From NCBI GenBank assembly GCA_963754335.1, contig CAVWFQ010000005.1, positions 1,054,001 through 1,118,000 of the forward strand: a stretch of DNA of 64,000 nt. Direction: 5' to 3'. Origin of the DNA: JBBSDP01 sp963754335. Lineage in GTDB: Bacteria; Planctomycetota; Phycisphaerae; Tepidisphaerales; Tepidisphaeraceae. A program made the position numbers and the translations under genes. A model generated the notes under the pieces. That model was given only the letters and a program-made list of their open reading frames with translations. It made no database searches and was not told the origin of the DNA. This document shows, piece after piece, positions 19,033 to 27,567 of the stretch; position 1 is the first letter of the stretch; every line of letters starts with the position of its first letter.

Positions 19033-20136
19033 ATGAAAGTGATTTGTAATCGTGGAGCGCTGCTGGAAGCGCTGATCGTTACGGGCAACGTGGTGGCCGC
19101 GCGAACGCCCAAGCCCGTTCTGCAATGTGTGAAACTCACCGCGGCGGATGATCGACTGACGATTACGGCCACCGACCTGGAAGTGGCCATTCGCTACGCC
19201 GACACGCAGGTCCAGATCGAACAGCAGGGCGAAACACTCCTTCCGGCAGACAAGCTGCGCGACATTGTTCGCGAATGCGTTGACGATACGCTTGCCATCG
19301 ATGTCAGCGGCGACAGCGCCAATATCCGCGGGCAGGATTCCCATTTCAAAATTTATACGCAGAAGGCCGCCGATTTCCCCCCGGTTCCGGATTTCGAAGG
19401 GGAAGGCGATTTTGAAATCGCGGCGGGAGCCCTCAAACAACTCATCGGACAAACCCTTTTTGCCGCAGCGCGCGAAAGCACGCGTTATGCTTTCAACGGC
19501 GTCTTGCTCAATGCCAAGGCAAAGAAGATCAATCTCGTGAGCACGGACGGCCGGCGCCTGGCGATGGCCAAGGGAGACATCGCTGTCGAAAAGCTGCCGA
19601 AGGATGGGGCCAAGGCGATTGTGCCCGCCAAGGCCTTGACGCTTCTGGAGAAGCTGCTTGACGACCCGGAAGAATCGGTCGCCGTCAAGGTGCGCGAGAA
19701 CCAGGTAATCTTTCATACGCCCAGTGCCACGCTGACGAGCAATCTGGTGGAAGGTCAATTCCCGCCGTTTGAGGATGTGATTCCGAAGGACACGGACAAG
19801 AAGATGACCGCCGGCACGGCCGATTTTCTCAGCGCCATCAAGCGGGCCGCGCTCCTGACGACCGAGGAAAGCCGCGGCGTGCGCCTGCAGTTTTCCAAGA
19901 AGGGTCTGGTCCTGACCAGCCGCTCCCCCGAAGCCGGCGAAGCCACGATTAATTTCCCCTGCAAGTACGAGGGAACGGACGTGGAGATCGGCTTCAACCC
20001 GACCTTCCTGGTCGATGCGCTTCGCGTGGTCGACAGCGATGAAATCTCGCTCGAGCTGACCGCGCCCAATCGCCCGGGCCTGCTCAAGGGCGGACCGAAT
20101 TTTCTTTACGTGATCATGCCGGTGAATCTGCAGTGA
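19033..20136 (+). CDS. dnaN: DNA polymerase III beta subunit (sliding clamp)
   Basis: 367 residues, the usual length, from ATG 19033 behind GAAGGAAGGA. Begins MKVICNRGALLEALIVTGNVVAAR and shows the three clamp domains; conserved points include ADKLRDIVREC, TRYAFNGVLLN, LVSTDGRRLAMA (the domain 2 TDG.RLA signature) and the C-terminal end GPNFLYVIMPVNL, the normal (Y.V.MP..L) peptide-binding terminus. The clamp ties polymerase III to DNA. It lies downstream of two DnaA boxes and, apart from an inserted IS110 element, just upstream of dciA, so a replication operon was probably interrupted by the insertion. Confidence 0.97.
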   Translation: MKVICNRGALLEALIVTGNVVAARTPKPVLQCVKLTAADDRLTITATDLEVAIRYADTQVQIEQQGETLLPADKLRDIVRECVDDTLAIDVSGDSANIRGQDSHFKIYTQKAADFPPVPDFEGEGDFEIAAGALKQLIGQTLFAAARESTRYAFNGVLLNAKAKKINLVSTDGRRLAMAKGDIAVEKLPKDGAKAIVPAKALTLLEKLLDDPEESVAVKVRENQVIFHTPSATLTSNLVEGQFPPFEDVIPKDTDKKMTAGTADFLSAIKRAALLTTEESRGVRLQFSKKGLVLTSRSPEAGEATINFPCKYEGTDVEIGFNPTFLVDALRVVDSDEISLELTAPNRPGLLKGGPNFLYVIMPVNLQ

Positions 20137-20163
20137 AACGGCGATCGAAAATCGAAGAGGAGT

Positions 20164-20252
20164 GAACCACGGATGGGCACTGATATCACGGATGGGACCC
20201 GACGGGTCAACGAACAATTCCTCCCATTTCTCATCCGCGAATCCGTGAAGAT
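20164..20252. repeat. GAACCACGGATGGACAC-family repeat, left part, split by the IS110 element
   Basis: The left flank of the insertion contains GAACCACGGATGGGCACTG (20165-20183), a second ACGGATGGGAC and the inverted text CATCCGCGAATCCGTGAAG. The right flank (21783-21800) continues with GTCCATCCGTGGTTCAAT. Joined, they restore the repeat whose translation reads SVSIRG/HPWF, common in PVC bacteria. The IS therefore sits inside a palindromic repeat. Confidence 0.65.
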
Positions 20253-20265
20253 GTAGGAAGCAGAG

Positions 20266-20335
20266 GGGCTTCTCCAGCCGCCGCGGTAAGCTGTGTTTTG
20301 CCGACGCAGCCAACCCATGACGAAAGGAGAAGCCC
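20266..20335 (+). promoter_or_regulatory. Hairpin that can hide the ribosome site of the IS110 transposase
   Basis: GGGCTTCTCC (20266-20275) is perfectly complementary to GGAGAAGCCC (20326-20335); the latter holds the GGAG ribosome site and ends one base before the ATG. The 50-base loop contains a second hairpin (GCTGTG 20290-20295 with CGCAGC 20305-20310). In a transcript reading in from outside, the site would be masked, limiting transposase synthesis. Confidence 0.6.
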
Positions 20336-21370
20336 ATGCGTACGGAGTATTTTATCACGATGGACACGCATTGCCGAACCACTGACGCTTGCATCAAAAC
20401 CGCTCGCGGCAAACTGGTGCGGCGCATCCATTTACCGACTGGAATCCCGCAGCTGCGTGAGATGATCGAATCGGTCCCGCGCCCTCGACGTCTATGTTTC
20501 GAGGAGAGCTCGATGGCCAGTTGGCTCTACCGCAACCTCAAGCAGTGCGTAGACGAATTGATCGTTTGCGATCCGCGTCGCAACGCCCATATCGCCAAGG
20601 ACGGAGACAAGGACGACCCGATCGACGCCGAGAAGCTCAACGACCTTTACCGCGGCGGATTCCTCAAGCCCGTCCACCAACTCGATTGCGTGGAAAGGGT
20701 TTCCGTCAAGCAGATCATCGGGATGTACCACGACCGCGTGGCGCACCGCGTCAGCGAAGGCAACCGTCTGCTGTCGCTGGGCAAACGTTGGGGGGTGATG
20801 CTGCATCGCTCGAGTCTGATGAAGGCCGACGGCCACAAATCGCTGAAGTCGATCTTGGAGGAGGCCGCCGTTCCGCAAGAAATTGTGATGCTCGCGGAGG
20901 ACCTCCGCCAAGGCGTTGTCCACGCTGTCGAGCAGGAGGAGTCGCTCTACAGCCAGGTATGTCGCATCGTCCGCGGGCACAAGGTGATGACACGGGTATC
21001 GGAGATGCCTGGCTATGGCCCGATCCGCGCCGCCACGCTGATCAGCTACCTGGACACGCCCTGGCGTTTCAAGAGCAAATCAGCTCTGTGGAAGTATGTG
21101 GGAATCGGCCTGCGGCGGGCCAGGTCCGGCGATGGACTGTCGATCATCCAGGTCGAGCAATCCTGTAATCGGTTGTTGCGCAACGTCGTAATTGGAGCCG
21201 CGAAGACCGTCATCCAACAGAAGGAGAACGTGTTTGCCGAGCGATACGCCCAATGGATCCGAGCCGGGATGTCGTCTCGTAATGCGCACCGCAACGTCGC
21301 CCGCGATCAGGTGACGGCGGTGTGGGGCATGTGGAAAACGGACCGTGCCTTTGACGCGAAGTTGATCTGA
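20336..21370 (+). CDS. IS110-family transposase (DEDD recombinase)
   Basis: 344 residues, ATG at 20336 behind AAAGGAG. The N-terminal DEDD (RuvC-like) domain is visible: Asp in FITMDTH (residue 9), Glu in RLCFEESSMASW (about 56), and the Asp pair in KDGDKDDPIDAEKL (about 93-99). The C-terminal Tnp_IS116/110/902 domain begins about residue 220 (SEMPGYGPIRAATLISYLDTPWRF), where members carry a catalytic Ser; SKSALWKYVGIGL follows. The enzyme cuts and rejoins DNA directed by an element-encoded RNA. Intact, so the element may still be active. Confidence 0.93.
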   Translation: MRTEYFITMDTHCRTTDACIKTARGKLVRRIHLPTGIPQLREMIESVPRPRRLCFEESSMASWLYRNLKQCVDELIVCDPRRNAHIAKDGDKDDPIDAEKLNDLYRGGFLKPVHQLDCVERVSVKQIIGMYHDRVAHRVSEGNRLLSLGKRWGVMLHRSSLMKADGHKSLKSILEEAAVPQEIVMLAEDLRQGVVHAVEQEESLYSQVCRIVRGHKVMTRVSEMPGYGPIRAATLISYLDTPWRFKSKSALWKYVGIGLRRARSGDGLSIIQVEQSCNRLLRNVVIGAAKTVIQQKENVFAERYAQWIRAGMSSRNAHRNVARDQVTAVWGMWKTDRAFDAKLI

Positions 21371-21777
21371 GTTCCTTGCGTTGTGGAGTAACCCGGATGA
21401 CCGGCCAGACATAGATTGTGCTGCGAATATGGGTCCAGTGCAGGAGTTCCAGGATGGGCACTGCCGCCGATCAAGAGCGGCCCGATCTGTGAATGAACCC
21501 CGCTGGATGTTGTGCTACGCCCAGACAAGTCCTCATGAACCCCGCAAGGGAGTTCCCGATAGGTGTTTGAGCGACGCCTCCCAAGGCGACCTCCAGGCTG
21601 TGAGGATCAATGCAGCGGATAACAAATGATGACTGACGGAAACATCCAGGCCATGACTGATTGAACGCATCAACTTCGGCGACCAAGGCGCGCAAACCAC
21701 GAACACTGCGCCCCAGGAAGTCGAAAAAGGAAAAAGATGGCGCAGCCGGAGATTCCCTGTTGACTTCCTGCTTCCTA
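21371..21777 (+). ncRNA. Candidate bridge/seekRNA region in the IS110 right end
   Basis: No open frame of merit over 400 bases. GGATGGGCAC (21452-21461) is complementary, with one G-T wobble, to the right flank GTGTCCATCC (21781-21790). After a small hairpin (GCCGC 21463-21467, GCGGC 21477-21481), ATCTGTGAA (21485-21493) matches the left flank ATCCGTGAA (20241-20249) with one wobble-compatible change. Two guides facing each other around a hairpin is the layout of a target-binding loop. ATAGGT at 21559-21564 repeats the right-end/core junction and could be a donor guide. RNA ends are not determined. Confidence 0.55.
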
Positions 21778-21881
21778 TAGGTGTCCATCCGTGGTTCAAT
21801 TCTTCAAATTGCCGTGTGCCAGGGGGTGAGCTCTTTGCTTCGGTCTTGAGTTGTTGCGGGTAAGCGATCAGGGAGGATCTG

Positions 21882-22250
21882 ATGCGAAGTGTTTCTACCT
21901 TGCTGGCGCAAACCGAATTGCAGCGGCTGTCGCGCGTCAAGCAGCGGACGCCGAAACCGACAGAGGCGATCGGCCCGGAAATGATCGCGTTCTTCAGGAC
22001 GTCGGTCGAAAAGCGTCAGGGGAAACTCACCAAGATTGCGGCGCACTGGACGCAGCTGGTTCCAGAATTAATCAGCGACCATTGCGCCCTGGAATCCTTC
22101 AATCGCGGCACGCTTACGGTGATCGTCGATACCGCCTCGCATCTGTTTGAACTGAAACAACTCCTGCTGGCGGGGATCGAACAGCAACTCATGATCGCTT
22201 GCAAGAGCGGGGTTGCGGAAGATCACGCTGAAGCGCGGAAGGTGGTATGA
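21882..22250 (+). CDS. dciA: DciA (DUF721) replicative helicase loader-type protein
   Basis: 122 residues; ATG at 21882 with AGGGAGGATCTG upstream. The core FRTSVEKRQGKLTKIAAHWTQLVPELISDHCALESFNRGTLTVIVDTASHLFELKQL is the DUF721/DciA fold: W..LV...I..H..P.....G.L.V.V.s.....EL. DciA interacts with the replicative helicase DnaB and helps load it in bacteria lacking DnaC/DnaI. Its position next to dnaN, interrupted only by the IS110 element, fits a replication role. N-terminal 30 residues are basic and variable, as usual. I assign it on pattern; DUF721 is the safer name. Confidence 0.8.
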   Translation: MRSVSTLLAQTELQRLSRVKQRTPKPTEAIGPEMIAFFRTSVEKRQGKLTKIAAHWTQLVPELISDHCALESFNRGTLTVIVDTASHLFELKQLLLAGIEQQLMIACKSGVAEDHAEARKVV

Positions 22251-22332
22251 GGAGCAGCCCGACAGATCCGGAGAGCGGAAAATTCGGTTCCACTAACCAA
22301 CCTTCGGACGTCCAAGGGGAAAAGGGCCTCAC

Positions 22333-23081
22333 GTGAACGATTTGAAAGCTGCGGTGACCGCGCTGGGTGGTGACGCAGCGACATTCCGTGAACTGCTGCG
22401 AAGTGACGGAAGGCCGATTTTCGGTGTGGGCGTTCACGGCTCGCAGGCGATCGCGCTCTGGGAAAAAATCCGCCAAATGCGGGTGAACTGGGGACCTGGC
22501 CCGTGCTCATCGGCGATGACGAAGCGTTAAGTCAACAGCGTGCACATCTGGAAATGAACAAGGTTGGCAGCACCGTCGAAATACTTGAACACGCCGCAAC
22601 CCTCGATGCAGAGCAATGGCTGCTCCGCGGCACCCGCGTTTTTGAAGATGAGATTCTCGAGCCCGATTTGGGGGATTGGCCGGATGGGGATCACGCCAGC
22701 GACGAATTTCGAATTCCGTACGACGTGCTCAGTCACGAGCCGTATGAGGTGGTCTGGTTGGCGCTGGTGCCTACGGTGATCCCGTGGCAGATTCCCGCAA
22801 TCTTGCGTTACGGTGCGTGGAACGATTGTCCGGAACCCGCCGTTCACGCCGCGGCGATGAAATACTGGCGGACAGCCTATGGGGCCGAAGTGGTCGGGAT
22901 GAGTTCCGACGTTGTTGAGATGAAGGTATCGCGTCCGCCCAGGAGTCGCGACGCGGCACTACGGCTCGCGCGTCAGCAATACGCCTACTGTTACGACATC
23001 GTGGAGCAGGGAACGAACACGCTGTCAAATCTCGCCGCGTGCCTGCTTGACGGCACGGCCTGGTATTTCTGGTGGGATTGA
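22333..23081 (+). CDS. DUF4253 protein, one frame break
   Basis: About 249 residues from a GTG at 22333 after restoring one base. The N-terminus (ALGGDAATFRELLRSDGRPIFGV) runs to KIRQMRVN, where the frame slips near 22485-22500, and continues LGTWPVLIGDDEALSQQ. The C-terminal signature is clear: ALRLARQQYAYCYDIVEQGTNTLSNLAACLLDGTAWYFWWD, the DUF4253 end (AeqYlyCpDivdqGt..l..LA..L.....WyFWWD). The biochemical function of this family is unknown. It lies alone between dciA and a convergent DUF4058-like gene. Confidence 0.8.
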
Positions 23082-23110
23082 GTTTGCAAGACGAATTGTC
23101 GAGCCGCACA

Positions 23111-23815
23111 TCAGTCAAGATAAGCATCCGTTGCGGCGCACATATAGGTAGGTTCGAGTTCTACCGTTACCGCCCGTTCCACATCCAATGGCAACGGTAA
23201 GGGAGTCAGGGGGCTGCCCACGATCAGCGGCCGACGCCAAAGGGCCAGAAGCCGTCCGCCGGACGCGGCGGGTTCGCCCACGCGATAACTCACGGCCATG
23301 GGCGGTGGCATGGCCGGCTGGTTTGCGATGTTGAGCTCTTCGGCGATCCGATCGGCAAACGAAAAGCCCGCGGGCCGCGGATGCAGATCCACGAGCAGAA
23401 GATTCACGCCTTCGATCAGGTAACCCACGTATCGGCCGAGATACGTTGTGCGAGCTACGGGCCGATCCTTGTTTCGAGGAGAGACCAGCTCAACAGCTGC
23501 GATCAGTCGATCGTTGCGCTCGACAAAAAGGGATGGAGCGGGATCGAGCGAAGCGACAGCGATCTCGATATCAGGCTCGACCGACATGATGCCGGCGGGA
23601 AAATGAACCGCAGGCTCGTTCGCGTGCGTTTGGTGTGCACGGACCGCAACATCCGGCTTAGCGGTAGGCGCACCAATCGCTACGGCCGGGCCGGAGCCCA
23701 GGTAGGCGCGATATCCCGCCGGGAGTTGCCCCTTGATCTGTCGCAGTAACTCCGCCATCCAAAGCAAGTGGACGCCTTCCCAGCCGGATGTTTGTCCCCA
23801 GTCGTGGAGCGGCAT
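23111..23815 (-). CDS. DUF4058-like protein
   Basis: 234 residues. The opening MPLHDWGQTSGWEGVHLLWMAELLRQIKGQLPAGYRAYLGSGPAVA follows the DUF4058 pattern of a Trp/His-rich start and a LP.gYra segment; DIEIAVASLD, AAVELVSPRNKDRP and the central YLIEGVNLLLVDLHPRP match its nuclease-like beta core (E.lSp.NK). The family is widespread in cyanobacteria and planctomycetes, with an assumed PD-(D/E)xK-type fold but no proven activity. Convergent with the DUF4253 gene; no operon partner. Confidence 0.75.
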   Translation of the reverse strand: MPLHDWGQTSGWEGVHLLWMAELLRQIKGQLPAGYRAYLGSGPAVAIGAPTAKPDVAVRAHQTHANEPAVHFPAGIMSVEPDIEIAVASLDPAPSLFVERNDRLIAAVELVSPRNKDRPVARTTYLGRYVGYLIEGVNLLLVDLHPRPAGFSFADRIAEELNIANQPAMPPPMAVSYRVGEPAASGGRLLALWRRPLIVGSPLTPLPLPLDVERAVTVELEPTYMCAATDAYLD

Positions 23816-23956
23816 CAGCCCATTGTACCCGCAAACGGTCGAGCAAGGTGCTCAGACCCGCGACAAGTCGCAGGGCTCTTTTCGGAGTCGGGGGCCGAGC
23901 GGTTTGTCGCCGGACCAATGTTCACAGAAGCGCGCAACGATGTGAACCAAAGCGGA

Positions 23957-25770
23957 TCATGCTTTCCTGGACTCCAACTCCTGCCAGCGTGCATAGAGAT
24001 CAGTAACGGTCGTTTGGGCCGCATCGATCTTCGTGCAGATCTCCCGCAACTTGACGTGATCGGCGAGCGTCGTGGGATCCTCGATCAATTTCTGCAAACC
24101 GTGAAGCGTCTCCTCTGCGGCCATCACTTTCTCTTCCATCTGCTCCAGCTCGCGCTGCTCCGCCCAGGTGAGCCGTTTGCGAGTCTGCGCCGGCTTTGTT
24201 GACTCGACCGCGGGCCGCACCGGCGCGCTCTTCTGCGCGGCGGCTTCTTCCTCCTGCGTATCGCGAAAAGCCTGCCATTGCGCGAAATCGACGAACCGGC
24301 GTGCGTTGCCTTTGCCGTCCAGCGCGAGCAGCTCGGTGCTGAGCCGATCGAGCATGAAGCGATCGTGCGTGACGAGCACCAGCGCACCGGGGAAATCGCT
24401 CAGGCTCTCTTCCAGCACTTCGAGTGTCGGGATGTCCAGATCATTGCCCGGCTCATCGAGAATCAGCAGGTCGGCGGGCTGGCGCATCATGTGAGCGAGC
24501 AGGATTCTGGATTGCTCGCCGCCGGACAGATCGCTGACCGGCATGTCGAGCTGGTCGAGGCGGAAGAGGAAACGCCGGGCCCAGGCTGATACGTGCATCG
24601 ATTCGTCGCGGCAGTAGACGGTGTCGCCGGTGGGAGAGAGCGCCCGCCGAAGCGTTTGATTGCGATCGAGCTGCTGTCTCGACTGGTCGAAGAAGACGGT
24701 GCGCAACCCTTCGGCGCACAGACCTGACCGGCGTCGGGCGACAGCTCGCCGGTCAGGAGGCGGATGAGCGTTGTTTTTCCTGAGCCGTTGGGACCGAGCA
24801 GACCGAGCCTTATGCCGGGTGATAAGACGAGATTCAGGTGCGAGAAAAGCGGGCGATCGCCCATCGTCTTGCTCGCATCCTTGAGGACCAGCAGCTTGCG
24901 CGTCTGTCGCTCGGTGGCGTTGAATTCGAGCGCAACCGATCCCCGCTCGGCGTTGCGCTCCTTGAGGGCCGCGAGGTCTTCCATCATCCTGCCCGCCTGC
25001 TGGATGCGCCCCTTGGCCTTGGTGGTGCGGGCCTTGGCGCCACGGCGGAGCCATTCGATTTCCCGCCGCACGCGACTGGCCACCGCCTGTTGCTCGGCGG
25101 CCTGCGCGGAGAGATACACTTCGCGCTTGGCGAGGAAATCGGCGTAACTTCCGGTGGAGCTCAGATAGCCGTCGGCGTAAGTCGCGTTCAATTCGACGAT
25201 CCGATTGGCCGCATTCTCCAGGAAATAGCGGTCGTGGCTCACCAGCAGGAATGCAAATCGCGCATTGGAAAGCAATTCTTCGAGCCAGAGAATCCCTTCC
25301 AGGTCCAGGTGATTGGTCGGCTCATCGAGCAGAAGCAGATCCGGCTCGCGAATGAGTTCGCGGGCGATCGCCAGGCGTTTGCGCCAGCCGCCGGAAAGAG
25401 ACTCCACGGCGACCTCGGTCTGCTTGAATCCGACGCGGTCGAGAAGTATCTGTGCCTTGATGAGCCGTTCGTGCTCATCACTCATGGCGTCGTCCTGCGC
25501 GTGCATCAGCAGATGCAGCGGCGTGACGCCGGCGTCAAACGTCTCCTGTTGCGGAAGGTAGGCGAGCTTCAGTTTCCGCCGCGTGGTAAACGACCCGGAA
25601 TCCGGCGTTTCCAGGCCGGCCAGAATTTTCAGAAGCGTCGATTTGCCCGAACCGTTGGGTCCGATCAATCCGGTGCGCTCGGTATCGTCAAAACTGATGG
25701 AAATGTCCTTGAACAGCGTGCGCGTCGCGAAGGACTTGGTCAGTTTTTCACAGTTCAGCAGGAGGCTCAT
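23957..25770 (-). CDS. ABC-F family ATPase (Uup-like), one frame break
   Basis: About 604 residues after restoring one base. Two ABC modules: first Walker A GPNGSGKST (about 38), signature LSGGWRKRLAIARELI, Walker B LLLLDEPTNHLDLEG; then the linker with EIEWLRRGAKARTTKAKGRIQQ, typical of ABC-F; second Walker A GPNGSGKTT (about 345), signature LSGGEQSRILLA, Walker B LLILDEPGNDLDIPT. The frame slips near 24718. The end (EQRELEQMEEKVMAAEETLHGLQKLIED) is the Uup-type C-terminal coiled coil. No membrane segment. ABC-F proteins act on ribosomes or branched DNA; Uup binds Holliday-type junctions. The second module has PGND instead of PTNH, also normal in Uup. Confidence 0.88.
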
Positions 25771-25776
25771 TTGTTC

Positions 25777-25836
25777 GTAGTGCGGGCTTTAGCCCGTATC
25801 TTCGGAGGGAAAGATACGGCCTGAAGGCCGCACTAC
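25777..25836. repeat. Composite palindrome GTAGTGCGGGCTTTAGCCCG ... CGGCCTGAAGGCCGCACTAC
   Basis: Outer arms GTAGTGCGG/CCGCACTAC and inner GTATCTT/AAGATAC pair around the centre TCGGAGGG. A second copy is at 43944-44002 and a fragment at 13399-13435. It abuts the ABC-F start. Confidence 0.8.
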
Positions 25837-25851
25837 AAACCCGAGCGCGCT

Positions 25852-25885
25852 CTTGACACAACCAATATATTTCGGGTTATGATCC
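25852..25885 (+). promoter_or_regulatory. Possible promoter of the 25937 gene
   Basis: TTGACA at about 25852-25857 and TATGAT 19 bases further on, ahead of the small gene at 25937. The -35 is perfect, the spacer two bases longer than ideal, and the spacer is AT-rich. Confidence 0.4.
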
Positions 25886-25936
25886 GTCCACAGATCTGAT
25901 TGCGGGGCACGTTCGGCAAAACGCGGAAGGAACGAA

Positions 25937-26272
25937 ATGCAAATCGAATCGCTTGTGAAGCAATCTACGTCGGTCGGCCTGGAAGAGATCGAGTTGGCGC
26001 AATTTCTGGTGACTTGGGGCGGCGCTGCGCCGGCCGGCGGCTATTCGCTGGTAACCGAAGGTGAAGAACAGGGTCAGCCGCTCGATAGGGACGAAACTTC
26101 GATTCAGCCGGATGCGGCTCCACAAGAGCCCGTTGCGATGGTCGGTCGCCCGAAGCGTCGCCCCGTCACTCCCGGTTTGCCCCCGCGCGTGGCGAAGTGG
26201 GAACAGATGCAGAGCGGCCGACCACGCGCCGCGCGCAGCGATAAGGCTACAAACCAACCTATGCGGTTTTGA
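25937..26272 (+). CDS. Small protein of unknown function
   Basis: 111 residues; ATG at 25937 with AAGGA six bases upstream and a plausible promoter before it, which is why I take it as real rather than the antiparallel frame. The first half is acidic (LVKQSTSVGLEEIELAQFLV..WGG), the second half basic and Pro-rich (GRPKRRPVTPGLPPRVAKWEQMQ). Not recognised. Its 3' end overlaps the end of the convergent methyltransferase gene by 14 bases. Confidence 0.55.
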   Translation: MQIESLVKQSTSVGLEEIELAQFLVTWGGAAPAGGYSLVTEGEEQGQPLDRDETSIQPDAAPQEPVAMVGRPKRRPVTPGLPPRVAKWEQMQSGRPRAARSDKATNQPMRF

Positions 26273-27208
26273 TGGTCCGCCGCTTCCCGCGCGGCACGCG
26301 CTTGCGCCCGAAGGCGTCGGTCACCGTCATCACCTTCGATTCGCGATCCGGGTCAACGGCTCCGTGGAAAAGATCGACGTGTCCATTGCCGTTGGTGGCG
26401 GCCGGTGATTTCTCCAGGGCATGAGCCAGTCGCTTGCGGGCGTAGCCGACGTATTCCTCGGATTGATCGATCCCGACATATTTTCGCCCGAGCAAGGCGG
26501 CGGAAACGACGGTGGTTCCCGATCCATTGAACGGATCGAGCACGATGTCACCCTTATTTGAGCTGGAGCGGATGATTCGATCGAGCACGCCGATCGGCAT
26601 CTGGCAGCCATGCCAGCCTTCACGTTCCTTGAATGTTCCGCAGACGCGGCTCACGTTCCAGGTATCTCCCTCCGGTGCGAAAAACGGCTCGGCGTGCTTC
26701 CTGCGGGCGCAGATACCAGACGTCGTCCGGCAGTTTTCCCTTCGGATTGGCCCGGGCGTCGTTATAAGTCGTCTGGCGGGCACTGGCGACGCGCACCGCA
26801 TCGGGATTAAACGTGAATTCCTTTTCGTCTTTCGTGAAATACAAAATGTGCGTATGGCTGCGGGCAAATTTGTTCTTGGGCTGCTGGCCGAAGGTGTAAT
26901 GCCAGATGATCCAGTTGCGGAGGTGGAACCCAATCTGCCGCCGGGCAATTACGCACAGATCGGCGGCATAATCATCCCCAATCGCCAGATAGAAGCTTCC
27001 CCTTGGTTTGAGCGCGCGGTGGACGGCGCTGCATCCAGTCCTTCGAAAACTGGAGATAATCCTCCGTCTTGCGCCGATCTTCGTAGCCGTGATAGAGGTA
27101 GCCGATGTTGAACGGCGGATCGGCAAAGACCAGGTCGATCCACCCTTCCGGGCCGTTGTTGAGAACGTCGATCGAATTGCCGGCGATGATCTGGTTGGTT
27201 TCGGGCAT
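26259..27208 (-). CDS. DNA methyltransferase, beta-class amino-MTase, two frame breaks
   Basis: About 315 residues from ATG 27208 (MPETNQIIAGNSIDVL) after removing two single bases near 27030 and 26690. Catalytic motif IV DPPFN is early (LVFADPPFNIGYLYHGYEDR), the SAM motif I is late (DIVLDPFNGSGTTVVSAALLGRKYVGID), and the variable region lies between: the beta order, with DPPF pointing to N6-adenine or N4-cytosine methylation. Between them HYTFGQQPKNKFARSHTHILYFTKD and WNVSRVCGTFKEREGWHGCQMP are typical of solitary and CcrM-like enzymes. No restriction gene is adjacent, so it is probably an orphan methylase. Target sequence unknown. Confidence 0.82.
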
Positions 27209-27567
27209 GCCGTGCGCATTGTATAGGGCGGGGCGAATCGCACAAATCTTATCGGACCTTTTCGCCACCCGGCGGGAGGCGCGCGTGACCAGATCCTGTT
27301 TCAAGGCGCTTAAGCCCCTCTTGAATTGCCGCTGGCGTTGGTTCATGGGTTACACAAAGGGGAAAGCTAAACGCGAAGGCACGAAGGGCGCGAAGAAATC
27401 CAAAGTCGAGCGGAGTCGGGATCGGCTTTTTTCTGCGAATTCCGCAGTTAAATTCTTCTTCGCGTTTGTCTTCGCGCCCTTCGCGACTTCGCGGTTGATT
27501 GGAGCGAAGCTCGTATCCTGTCATTCGAAGGTGCTTTGAGCCGCTATCGCTCTATAATCGACCCCCC
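27209..27567. repeat. Gene-free gap with an inverted GCGAAGGxxCGAAG repeat
   Basis: The left arm ACGCGAAGGCACGAAGGGCG (27370-27390) and right arm CGCGCCCTTCGCGACTTCGCG (27472-27493) are inverted and purine- or pyrimidine-biased, with TTCTTCGCGTTTGTCTTCGC inside. This long palindrome family is common in planctomycete and verrucomicrobial intergenic DNA. It lies between the divergent methyltransferase and thiE genes. Confidence 0.6.
27553..27558 (+). promoter_or_regulatory. -10 box (TATAAT) nine bases before the thiE start
   Basis: A perfect TATAAT at 27553-27558 is followed by TCGACCCCCC-type spacer and ATG at 27568. Transcription would begin two to three bases before the start codon, so the mRNA would be leaderless or nearly so. 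No ribosome site is present. Confidence 0.55.

Larger units (their letters stand above)
20253..21782 (+). mobile_element. IS110-family insertion sequence (IS1111-like, long non-coding right end)
   Basis: About 1.53 kb. Perfect 10-base subterminal inverted repeats TAGGAAGCAG at 20254-20263 and CTGCTTCCTA at 21768-21777 bound the element. The dinucleotide GT is present at both edges (20253-20254 and 21781-21782) and is the likely core. The left non-coding part is about 80 bases, the right about 400. Subterminal repeats, insertion in a palindromic repeat and a long 3' non-coding end are the marks of the IS1111 subgroup. It separates dnaN from dciA. Confidence 0.8.

Noticed and set aside
20266..20335. 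The 5' hairpin of the IS110 element as the bridge RNA
   Set aside because: Too short and without segments matching either flank; the 400-base right end with matching guides is the better candidate.
18967..20427. 486-codon antisense frame over dnaN and the IS110 left end
   Set aside because: dnaN on the plus strand is unmistakable; the antisense text is low-complexity His/Arg-rich shadow.
27355..27500. Possible small gene in the Lys/Arg-rich stretch before thiE
   Set aside because: The coding look comes from the purine-rich inverted repeat GCGAAGGxxCGAAG; both strands give similar text and no ribosome site exists.
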